Below, one piece after another: positions 1 to 7,805 of a stretch of 51,914 nucleotides of DNA. The DNA is from Mariprofundales bacterium (GTDB lineage: Bacteria > Pseudomonadota > Zetaproteobacteria > Mariprofundales > J009), in contig JAUZRF010000023.1 in the NCBI GenBank assembly GCA_030950645.1, positions 1 through 51,914 on the forward strand. Reading direction: 5' to 3'. The notes under the pieces were generated by a model that saw only the letters and a list, made by a program, of their open reading frames with translations, searched no databases and was not told the DNA's origin. Position 1 is the first letter of the stretch. Every line of letters starts with the position of its first letter. The position numbers and the translations under genes are program-made.

Positions 1-51
1 GCATTTTTCAACGCCGCTATCGGGAAAATCAGAAGTGAGCTGAGTAGTTAC
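1..51. repeat. MITE family A, partial copy (right half) at window start
   Basis: gcatttttcaacgccgctatcgggaaaatcagaagtgagctgagtagttac. Confidence 0.85.
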
Positions 52-215
52 CATTTTAGAGCCCTTTTCGGCGCGAACTCCACCGATATTATTGCAACTT
101 GCCAAGTAGAGCGATTTTTCTAGCATGCGCAACCCTCGCGCGCGTCTCCTATTCACACCGTTTAAATAGAACCAACGCGCCAAAATCCCGATTGGAATAC
201 AGGAGAGTACACACT

Positions 216-968
216 GTGAGCACCCACCAACGCTACCTAATTGCCGGCAACTGGAAAATGAATGGCGTACTCTCAGAAGCACGCGAATTCATCCGCGCTC
301 TGGCAGAAAACCCCGCACCTGAACATGTTGAAGTGGCACTAATGCCCCCATTCACCCTGCTCCATCCGCTGGCCGACAAGCTTTCCACGCGCGGTGTGCG
401 ACTAGGCGCGCAGAATGTCTACTACGAACCCAAAGGTGCCTTCACCGGCTCAATTTCCCCACTAATGTTGCGCGATGCAGGTTGCCGCTATGTCATCCTG
501 GGACACTCTGAACGGCGTGATATCATGGGTGAGAAAAATGATACTATCCGTCACAAACTAGATGCAGCATGGAACAGCGGCTTGGAGCCCATCCTCTGCA
601 TTGGCGAACATTTGGATGACCGTAAAAGTGGCAATACCAATGCAGTGCTAACTGAGCAACTCAGCGTACTTGAGGGCAGCGATGCTGAAAAAATGCTCAC
701 CATCGCCTACGAACCAGTTTGGGCAATCGGCACTGGTGTCACCCCCACCACCGATGAGGTGCGTGATACCCATACCTTTATTCACCAAAAGCTAACCGAT
801 ATCGGCAAAGATCATCGCGTGCTCTATGGTGGTAGCGTCAACGCCGCTAATGCAGCTGAACTATTGGGATTGCCGGGTGTCGACGGCGCACTGGTTGGCG
901 GCGCCAGCCTACAAGCGGAATCGTTCTCGCAAATCATTCAGGCAGCGGCTAGCTGCGCGAACAACTAG
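216..968 (+). CDS. tpiA: Triosephosphate isomerase
   Basis: Motifs AGNWKMNG, GHSERR, AYEPVWAIGTG and YGGSVNAANA; likely GTG start at 216 (VSTHQRYLIAGNWKMNG), so the ORF call at 99 is over-extended. Confidence 0.95.
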   Translation: MSTHQRYLIAGNWKMNGVLSEAREFIRALAENPAPEHVEVALMPPFTLLHPLADKLSTRGVRLGAQNVYYEPKGAFTGSISPLMLRDAGCRYVILGHSERRDIMGEKNDTIRHKLDAAWNSGLEPILCIGEHLDDRKSGNTNAVLTEQLSVLEGSDAEKMLTIAYEPVWAIGTGVTPTTDEVRDTHTFIHQKLTDIGKDHRVLYGGSVNAANAAELLGLPGVDGALVGGASLQAESFSQIIQAAASCANN

Positions 969-978
969 GAGTTTCATC

Positions 979-1344
979 ATGACAACCGTGCTGACCACAC
1001 TGCATATTATAGTGGCACTGCTACTAATCGGCGTTGTTTTGATCCAGCGCGGCCAAGGCGCAGACATGGGAGCATCCTTTGGCGGTGGTGGTGCCCAAAC
1101 CCTGTTTGGTAGTCGCGGTTCAGGATCATTCCTAGGAAAAATAACAGGTGCGCTAGCTGGCTTATTCATGATCACCAGCCTGACACTGGCATTCTTCACT
1201 CAGCAACAGCGTGGATCGGTCGTAGAACAGAGCGTCATTCCACAAAGTGCACCACAAAAAAATGCGCCGCAAAAAGGTTTTGATGCATCCAAGTTAAAGA
1301 GCAACACAAAAACCGCAGGTGACAGCTTACCCGCTGCCCAATAG
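979..1344 (+). CDS. secG: Preprotein translocase subunit SecG
   Basis: MTTVLTTLHIIVALLLIGVVLIQRGQGADMGASFGGGGAQTLFGSRGSGSFLGKIT; AGGAG upstream of ATG 979; follows tpiA. Confidence 0.93.
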   Translation: MTTVLTTLHIIVALLLIGVVLIQRGQGADMGASFGGGGAQTLFGSRGSGSFLGKITGALAGLFMITSLTLAFFTQQQRGSVVEQSVIPQSAPQKNAPQKGFDASKLKSNTKTAGDSLPAAQ

Positions 1345-1399
1345 CATTCGCCGCGCATTTTCCTCAGTCTGTGCGACAAATAGCACAGACATTCTTAAC

Positions 1400-1484
1400 G
1401 CCGATGTGGTGAAATTGGTAGACACGCCATCTTGAGGGGGTGGTGGGGAGACCCGTGCTGGTTCGACTCCAGTCATCGGCACCA
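1400..1484 (+). tRNA. tRNA-Leu (anticodon GAG)
   Basis: gccgatgtggtgaaattggtagacacgccatcTTGAGGGggtgg...ggttcgactccagtcatcggcacca: acceptor stem pairs, long variable arm, loop TTGAGGG, encoded CCA. Confidence 0.93.
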
Positions 1485-1510
1485 AATAGCTGTTTCATAC
1501 AGTGCCAAAC

Positions 1511-1544
1511 AAGCCCGTAAGTGTAATGCTTGCGGGCTTTTTTA
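1511..1544 (+). terminator. Rho-independent terminator after tRNA-Leu
   Basis: aagcccgtaagtgtaatgcttgcgggctttttt: GC-rich stem followed by a T-run. Confidence 0.8.
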
Positions 1545-1586
1545 TTGTCTTCACTGTTCCATGCGGTACCATCCAGACCCATGACA

Positions 1587-1660
1587 TACCAACAAAATTG
1601 TTGGTATTTCTGTTGGTATAAATCCAAATATGCCAACACCACTGGAAAAAGTACCAACAA
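1587..1660. promoter_or_regulatory. Cluster of TACCAACA/TGTTGGTA motifs upstream of the integrase remnant (candidate arm-type/regulatory sites)
   Basis: TACCAACAAAATTGTTGGTA palindrome (1587-1606), TGTTGGTA (1611-1618), TACCAACAA (1652-1660). Confidence 0.5.
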
Positions 1661-1666
1661 ATAGGG

Positions 1667-1872
1667 GTGCACATGGCTCTAACTGATGTAAAAATAAAAG
1701 CTTTTGTATTACCTGCTGGTAAGCAACAACGGCGTGAGTCTGATGGCGGTGGCCTTTACCTTCAAATCACCCCGTCTGGTAAATATTGGCGCATGGCCTA
1801 CCGCTTCGGTGGTAAACAGAAAACGCTATCAATCGGGATTTTGCCGTATCGCTGAAACAAGCGAGGTGTTAC
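1667..1872 (+). pseudogene. Truncated, frameshifted P4-type tyrosine integrase (N-terminal DUF4102-like part only)
   Basis: MALTDVKIKAFVLPAGKQQRRESDGGGLYLQITPSGKYWRMAYRFGGKQKTLSIG then frameshift to SLKQAR; adjacent to tRNA-Leu; interrupted by repeat family B. Confidence 0.8.
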
Positions 1873-2121
1873 ATTCCGGCTTATTTGAGGGGGTTGTGCC
1901 ACGATGAGGCAGGCCGTTTAGAACGGCTGATTACCCACCCCGAATCCGCACATGCCCAAGACTACTTACGCTCCAGATGCGATGCCTCAAGGAGCTTGCT
2001 ACGCTTCGCTCCGCACTCCTCCTTAACCCATCTTTCGCTACAAAAGAGGGTGGTCATGTACGAATTCGGGAGCCCTTGCTGAACGAGGGATGACTCCCCT
2101 CAAATAAAGGTAAACATAACA
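1867..2121. repeat. Structured dispersed repeat family B, copy 1 (long form with extra internal ~134 bp)
   Basis: Shares TTACATTCYGRCTTATTTGAGGGGG...GTGCCACGATGAGGCAGGCCGTTTAGAACGGCTGATT...CGGGAGCCCTTGCTRAACGAGGGATGACYCCCCTCAAATAAAGGTAAACATAACA with the copy near 51109-51235. Confidence 0.85.
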
Positions 2122-2135
2122 CAAACTGACAGAGG

Positions 2136-2605
2136 ATGAAAAAACGCGGCCCATGCAAACGAACAAAAGCTCAGAATCTATTGCGACGACTGGAGGATGA
2201 TGAGGATTCTGTTCTCGCGTTCCTGCATGATTTCAATGTGCCGTTTACCAACAACCTCACTGAACAGGACATTCGCATGCTCAAGGTGCGGTTGAAAGTT
2301 TCCGGCTGCTTTCGAACCTTGGAGGGGGCTGAAAAGTTCACTCATATTCGCGGCTATCTCTCCACAGCTAGAAAAAATGTAACTACTCAGCACCCTACCC
2401 AAAAATGATTGTAACTGCTCAGATTGCTTCCGGTTTTCCTGATAGCAAGGCGAAAAATCGGAGTTTACTACTGTCAATGTGCATTTTTCAACGCCGCTAT
2501 CAGGAAAACCGGGAGTGAGCTGAGTAGTTACGAAAAAATAACATCAACCCGCTTGATACGATCATCCGTGCTTATCAGGATGAGCCCTTTATCCCAACTG
2601 CATAA
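2136..2605 (+). pseudogene. C-terminal remnant of an IS66-family transposase, interrupted by a 153-bp MITE (2379-2531)
   Basis: FLHDFNVPFTNNLTEQDIRMLKVRLKVSGCFRTLEGAEKFTHIRGYLSTARKN; removing the MITE plus one 8-bp repeat gives ...STARKNNINPLDTIIRAYQDEPFIPTA* (stop at 2603-2605). Confidence 0.85.
2379..2531. mobile_element. MITE family A, full-length 153 bp, with 8-bp target duplication GAAAAAAT
   Basis: GTAACTACTCAGCACCC...CTGAGTAGTTAC; GAAAAAAT at 2371-2378 and 2532-2539. Confidence 0.92.
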
Positions 2606-2619
2606 ACTCATAGGATCAG

Positions 2620-2636
2620 GGGTGCTGAGTAGTTAC
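2620..2636. repeat. Right terminal inverted repeat of the IS66-like remnant (same as MITE outer end)
   Basis: gggtgctgagtagttac, 14 nt after the restored transposase stop codon. Confidence 0.8.
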
Positions 2637-2674
2637 GAGTCCCAAACAATAGGCTGCCAATCCAAGCTGATGGC

Positions 2675-5053
2675 GTGGCCGACAATGTAGAGATACCGAG
2701 GAGAAGCCCGATAAACATTCTGATTGTTGATGATAGCGCCATGCATCGTGGCCTCATCGCCAAAGAGCTCTCAACGCTAACCAATAAAACCCTGATCACC
2801 GCAACCTCAGCACGCGAAGCAATTGATATTGCACTCAATCAACACCCCGACCTCATCACCATGGATTTGGAGATGGAGGGGATGGATGGCATCGCAGCCA
2901 CCGCCAAGCTGGCTAGTTACCCCTCCTGTGCCGACATTCCGGTGGTGGTCATCTCCAGTAAAACCGATCCCGTGATTCGCCAGATGGCCTTCGATGCCGG
3001 AGCCATCAACTTCTTCACCAAGCCGTTTGAGGAGGGTGCGCTGTGCGCCTTTGTCGAGGATATATTGGGCAAACACCAAAAACGATTCGATGGGTTACGC
3101 ATTCTGCTAGCCGATGACTCCACCATCGGCCGCGCCATGATCAGGCGGGCACTAGAGCCTCAAGGTGCGATCCTATTCGAAGCCGAAAATGGCGTGACCG
3201 CTATTGAACTACTGCAACATCACACCATCGATCTGCTCATCACCGATTTCATGATGCCAGGCATGGATGGACTGGATCTAACCCAGTATGTCCGTGAAAA
3301 GATAGGCAATAGCGATCTACCCATCGTGCTGATCACCGCTGCCAGCGATCTCAATATCGAGATCAAGGCGCTCAACCTTGGAGTCGATGACTTTCTGGTC
3401 AAACCCTTCTCACACGAGGAGTTGGTAGCGCGTATCGCCAACCACCAGCGGCGCATCCTGCTGACCAACAAGCTCAAGAATCAACAAAAAGATAAGGCGA
3501 AAATGGTTGCCACCACTACCCGCGATACGGCAATCTTAAATGCCGCTTCCGATGCCATCATCATGATTGACCGCAAGGCCACCATCGAGCTATTCAACCG
3601 AGCGGCTGAGACCATCTTCGGTTACCGCAGCGAAGAGGTGGTGGGCTCCAACATCTCGGTATTAATGCATCCCGAACTGGCGGCACGCCATGACGACTAT
3701 GTGCAAAACAGCCTCATCCACAGCAAGTTGGTCTTCGGCAACGAGCGCCAGCTTCAGGCGATCACCAAGCAGGGCAACACCATCACTATTGAACTCAATG
3801 TTACCCCGGTGGTAATGGAGGATAGCGAGACCCATTTTGTCGGGGTGGCGCGTGACATCAGTGAACGCCTGCGCCGCAGCCAACAGCTGCAACAGGCACA
3901 ACAACTGGCCGAAGAGGCCAATCAGGCCAAGACCGATTTTCTCTCCTCCATGAGCCATGAACTGCGCACCCCGCTCAATGCCATCCTCGGTTTTGCCGAG
4001 ATGCTGGAGATGGATCCGCTTGATCGCCGCCAGACCAAGTGTGTCAGCCACATCCTAGACGGTGGACGCCATCTACTGGCGCTGGTCAACGATATCCTCG
4101 ATCTGGCCAAGGTGGAGAGCGGGAAAACCACGCTGTCACTGGAGGTGGTATCACTGAACAGCGCGATCGAAGCGGTACTCACCACCCTTATCCCCATTGC
4201 CACGCGAGCTGCTATCACCCTCCATTATCAATGTGACTGCGCCACGAGCCATTGCATCACGGCCGATCAGACCCGGCTCAAACAGATCCTGACCAACCTC
4301 ATCACCAATGCCATCAAATACAACCAGGAAGAGGGATCGGTGTGGATCACTTGCGAGGATGAGGGTGAAACGCGCATGCGCGTAGCGGTGCGTGATAACG
4401 GCTTTGGCATCGCTGAATCTGACCATGGCCAAGTCTTCGTTCCATTCCAACGACTAGGTCAAGAGGCCAGCGCGATTGAGGGTACCGGCATCGGTCTGGC
4501 CTACTGCAAAAAACTGGTGGAGATCATGGGCGGAGATATTGGATTCAACAGCGAGGAGGGAAAGGGAAGCTCCTTCTGGTTTACCCTGCCCAATGCCGAA
4601 GCAACACAATTGCCCAACGACAGCGAAGGAACTCCCCCAGAGCAGATAGCCAATGAGACCGAGATCTCACCGCATCATAGCAAACGCACCCTACTCTACA
4701 TCGAAGACAATCTTTCCAACCGCGAGCTGATGATGATGATCGTTGACCAAATTGACCACCTGACCCTGCATACCGCCGAAAATGGCGAAACGGGGCTATC
4801 GCTGGCCAAGGACTTACGGCCAGACATGATTATTGTCGATATCAACTTGCCGGGCATGGATGGCTATGGCGTGCGTAAACGATTGGCTGCGATGGCCGAG
4901 ACCCGCAACATCCCGACATTTGCCCTCTCTGCAGCAGCCAACAACAACGATATCAGCAAAGGTCGGAGCGCCGGCTTCGCCCGTTACCTAACCAAGCCCA
5001 TGAATATCAATGAGATCAGCGCTGTTATCCAAGAGACACTGGGAAAACTGTGA
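2675..5053 (+). CDS. Hybrid sensor histidine kinase/response regulator (REC-REC-PAS-HisKA-HATPase-REC)
   Basis: ILIVDDSAMHRGL, LLADDSTIGRAMI, PAS (IIMIDRKATIELFNRAAETIFGY), FLSSMSHELRTPLNAILGFAEML, GTGIGLAYCKKLVEIMGG, C-terminal REC LLYIEDNLSNREL. Confidence 0.93.
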   Translation: MADNVEIPRRSPINILIVDDSAMHRGLIAKELSTLTNKTLITATSAREAIDIALNQHPDLITMDLEMEGMDGIAATAKLASYPSCADIPVVVISSKTDPVIRQMAFDAGAINFFTKPFEEGALCAFVEDILGKHQKRFDGLRILLADDSTIGRAMIRRALEPQGAILFEAENGVTAIELLQHHTIDLLITDFMMPGMDGLDLTQYVREKIGNSDLPIVLITAASDLNIEIKALNLGVDDFLVKPFSHEELVARIANHQRRILLTNKLKNQQKDKAKMVATTTRDTAILNAASDAIIMIDRKATIELFNRAAETIFGYRSEEVVGSNISVLMHPELAARHDDYVQNSLIHSKLVFGNERQLQAITKQGNTITIELNVTPVVMEDSETHFVGVARDISERLRRSQQLQQAQQLAEEANQAKTDFLSSMSHELRTPLNAILGFAEMLEMDPLDRRQTKCVSHILDGGRHLLALVNDILDLAKVESGKTTLSLEVVSLNSAIEAVLTTLIPIATRAAITLHYQCDCATSHCITADQTRLKQILTNLITNAIKYNQEEGSVWITCEDEGETRMRVAVRDNGFGIAESDHGQVFVPFQRLGQEASAIEGTGIGLAYCKKLVEIMGGDIGFNSEEGKGSSFWFTLPNAEATQLPNDSEGTPPEQIANETEISPHHSKRTLLYIEDNLSNRELMMMIVDQIDHLTLHTAENGETGLSLAKDLRPDMIIVDINLPGMDGYGVRKRLAAMAETRNIPTFALSAAANNNDISKGRSAGFARYLTKPMNINEISAVIQETLGKL

Positions 5054-5149
5054 ATCATGGTGCCAGTCGCACCTACATGAAAATCGGAGCCAGGTCTTGT
5101 TTCGCGGATTATATTCTGATTTTTAAGTACGTTGTAATTTACAAAAAAG

Positions 5150-5301
5150 GTAAAAACACAGCTCACTCCCGGTTTTCCTGCTAGCGGCGTTGAAAAATTC
5201 TCATTTACAGTAGTAAACTCCGCTTTTTCGCCTTGCTATCAGAAAAACCGGAAGCGATCTGAGCAGTTGCGGGATGTTTTTAATGGGTGCTGAGTAGTTA
5301 C
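5150..5301. mobile_element. MITE family A, nearly full-length copy with degenerate left end (subtype b right module)
   Basis: GTAAAAACACAGCTCACTCCCGGTTTTCCTGCTAGCGGCG...GAGCAGTTGCGGGATGTTTTTAATGGGTGCTGAGTAGTTAC. Confidence 0.85.
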
Positions 5302-5319
5302 AATATATCAACAAATTGA

Positions 5320-5643
5320 CAACCTAAACCCGCGAAACAAGACCCCAAAACATTCGGCGAAAGCCAGCTGGAAATAGCTGCGCAAGCCGATGCCAACATG
5401 GCTCGCATCTGGGTGCACAACGATGGCAAGCCCATCCCGATAGCGATGCGTGACCAGCTGTTCCAACCCTTCAGCAGACTGGGCCGAGAATCAGGAGAGG
5501 TCGAGGGCAGCGGGGTTGATCTCGTGATCAGCAAACGCTTGATGGAGATGATGGGGGGTGCGATTGGCTTGGATGAAGATGTGACCGAAGGCAGCACCTT
5601 CTGGATTGAGGTGCCATTGGATCAAGATCCCCACCCAGCATGA
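5320..5643 (+). pseudogene. Histidine kinase HATPase_c C-terminal fragment
   Basis: TFGESQLEIAAQADANMARIWVHNDGKPIPIAMRDQLFQPFSRLGRESGEVEGSGVDLVISKRLMEMMGGAIGLDEDVTEGSTFWIEVPL; no HisKA or N-box upstream, in-frame stop just 5'. Confidence 0.75.
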
Positions 5644-5698
5644 CACCCACGGCGAGCTGCGACTAGTATAGCGCAATACCCTTCAGGAGACTGACACC

Positions 5699-6769
5699 AT
5701 GACTGACACCATAACTGACACCATCTATCAATCCACTATTTTGGTAGTTGATGACAAACCCGCCAACACCGACCTCATCGAGATGATGCTCGACTCGAGC
5801 GGTTATACCAATGTTACCTGCATCAACGACCCATGCCTGGTGGAGTCGCTCCATATCCAGCACAGCTATGATCTCATCCTGCTTGACCTGCGGATGCCGC
5901 AGATGCACGGCTTCGAGGTGATGAAAATGCTACAGGAACAGATCGACCCGCTCGACTACCTGCCGGTGATGGTGCTGACCGCCGATCTCGACGCCGCCTC
6001 GCGTCACCAGTCATTAGAGCTTGGTGCCCGCGACTTCCTCAACAAGCCGGTGGATCACGAGGAGTTGCTGTTCCGCGTGTTCAATCTACTCCAAGTGCGA
6101 CAGCTCTACAAAGAGCGCAAATCACGCGCCGCTCTGCTGGAGGTGGAGGTGGCACAACGCACCTCCGCACTGCGTGAGAGTCACCTCGAGACCATCCGTA
6201 CGCTGGGGCGCGCAGCAGAATTTCGTGACAATGAAACCGGTATGCATGTGCTGCGGATGAGTACTTGCTGCCGAGAGCTAGCGCAGCTGACGGGAATGGA
6301 TGCCGACTTCCAGAACCTGATCCATATCGCCAGCCCAATGCACGATATCGGAAAAATAAGCACCCCCGATGCCATCCTCCTCAAACCAGGAAAACTGGAA
6401 CCCCATGAGTGGGATATCATGAAGAAACACGCGGAAAATGGCGCTGATATTCTCTCTGAGAGTTCTTCTGACTTCATGAAAATGGGCGAGATCATCGCTA
6501 GAACTCACCATGAGAAATGGGATGGATCGGGCTATCCCAACGGATTATCGGGTGAAGATATCCCGATTGAGGGGCGCATTGCCTCCATCTGTGATGTCTT
6601 CGATGCCCTGCTCTCGAAACGACCCTACAAGCAGGCGTGGCCGCTGGAACCGACTGTGGAACTCATCCATGAAGAGTCCGGTCGCCACTTCGATCCAACG
6701 CTGGCGCAAATCTTTCTCGATAACATCCCTGCCATGGTAGCCATTCGTGAACGGTTCGCTGATCAGTGA
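5699..6769 (+). CDS. Response regulator with HD-GYP domain (cyclic-di-GMP phosphodiesterase, RpfG-like)
   Basis: REC domain (ILVVDDKPANTDLIE, DLILLDLRMP) plus HD-GYP motifs (MHDIGKI, HHEKWDGSGYPNGLSGEDIPIEGRIASICDVFDAL). Confidence 0.93.
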   Translation: MTDTITDTIYQSTILVVDDKPANTDLIEMMLDSSGYTNVTCINDPCLVESLHIQHSYDLILLDLRMPQMHGFEVMKMLQEQIDPLDYLPVMVLTADLDAASRHQSLELGARDFLNKPVDHEELLFRVFNLLQVRQLYKERKSRAALLEVEVAQRTSALRESHLETIRTLGRAAEFRDNETGMHVLRMSTCCRELAQLTGMDADFQNLIHIASPMHDIGKISTPDAILLKPGKLEPHEWDIMKKHAENGADILSESSSDFMKMGEIIARTHHEKWDGSGYPNGLSGEDIPIEGRIASICDVFDALLSKRPYKQAWPLEPTVELIHEESGRHFDPTLAQIFLDNIPAMVAIRERFADQ

Positions 6770-6788
6770 GTCGGTTGCGGTAAGAGAC

Positions 6789-7805
6789 ATGATGCAACGG
6801 CTCACGGCATTAACGGCACTGATACTCCTTGCCGCCTGCACCACCAATACCATTGGGCTGGAGCTTACCTCGGGGTGGCAAAGCAAGTCACTGGCTGTCT
6901 GGCGCCAGATTGAACCGGCTGCGATGGCCACCTCCAAAGATCGCCATTACCTCTATATCGCCTGTAACAATCAGGCCGACCTTGAGTCTCCCAGCCTCTA
7001 TCTCTACAACCTCAAGAGTGGCCGCAGCAGCATCTTAATCAATGGGTTGGAACACGCCGATGTGCTCAAATCGGCGCCCGATGGCAGCCTATGGTTGGGA
7101 GAGGGGTTCGACAAAGGGTTGATCTGGCGCATTGCCCAACCCGACAAACTACCCTCCGATCAACTAGTCGAACGCGACAAGGTACGCAGCTCAAACCCAG
7201 CCATCTCACCCCTGCGCCGTACCGGAACCTTTTCGCACCAAGGCATCGATTTCTCCGCTGATGGCCACTACGCCTACCTGCCAGATAATAACCGCCACGG
7301 TGCGCTCTACCGTTACCGCCTACAACCGCCCCACGGCTTGCAGGTATTAGGGCCAAAGGGGGCATGGATCGTGATTGCCGACCCCTCACAGGCACGCGCT
7401 ATTGCTAAGCAACACCATGCACCCACCTTCAACCATATGGAGGGTATGGCGCGACTACCCAATGGCCATCTGCTAATCGCCGAAACCGATGCCCCACGCA
7501 TCCTTGAGCTGATTGATCACGGCACGCACGCAGAGCTGCGCACCTATCTGGATGATCCACGCATCCACCATCCAACACATCTGGCGTGGGATGCACGCCG
7601 TAACTGGTTATGGATCACCGATAACGATACACCAGCGATCCTATGGGCATGGGATGGCCACAGCTTGCAGCAAATCGCGCTGCACAAGCATGCAGAGATC
7701 ACCGGCGTATTGCCGCTTGATCGCGACATCCTAATCAACCTGCAGGGACGCAATAACGGCCCAGAATTCACCCTGCGCCTTCACGAGGAACCGTTAAAAT
7801 CATGA
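6789..7805 (+). CDS. Predicted lipoprotein with beta-propeller/SMP-30-like fold
   Basis: Lipobox-like start MMQRLTALTALILLAAC; repeated strand-rich segments (HYAYLPDNNRHGALYRY, MARLPNGHLLIAETDAPRILEL). Confidence 0.55.
   Translation: MMQRLTALTALILLAACTTNTIGLELTSGWQSKSLAVWRQIEPAAMATSKDRHYLYIACNNQADLESPSLYLYNLKSGRSSILINGLEHADVLKSAPDGSLWLGEGFDKGLIWRIAQPDKLPSDQLVERDKVRSSNPAISPLRRTGTFSHQGIDFSADGHYAYLPDNNRHGALYRYRLQPPHGLQVLGPKGAWIVIADPSQARAIAKQHHAPTFNHMEGMARLPNGHLLIAETDAPRILELIDHGTHAELRTYLDDPRIHHPTHLAWDARRNWLWITDNDTPAILWAWDGHSLQQIALHKHAEITGVLPLDRDILINLQGRNNGPEFTLRLHEEPLKS

Noticed and set aside
99-215. N-terminal extension of the tpiA ORF
   Set aside because: TIM homology begins at THQRYLIAGNWKMNG; GTG at 216 with an upstream AGGAG-like site is the better start.
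1933-2066. Extra 134 bp in repeat B copy 1 as an integron attC site or separate IS
   Set aside because: No attC core sites or IS-like ends; its ends pair with each other and flanking bases, so it is better treated as an optional helical domain (direction of gain or loss unresolved).
1885-2082. 65-aa ORF MRGLCHDEAGRLERLITHPESAHAQ...
   Set aside because: Lies entirely in structured repeat B; no protein family features.
2424-2690. 88-aa ORF beginning MLPVFLIARRKIG
   Set aside because: The MLPVFLIARRKIG peptide is just one reading frame of the MITE hairpin and reappears at other copies.
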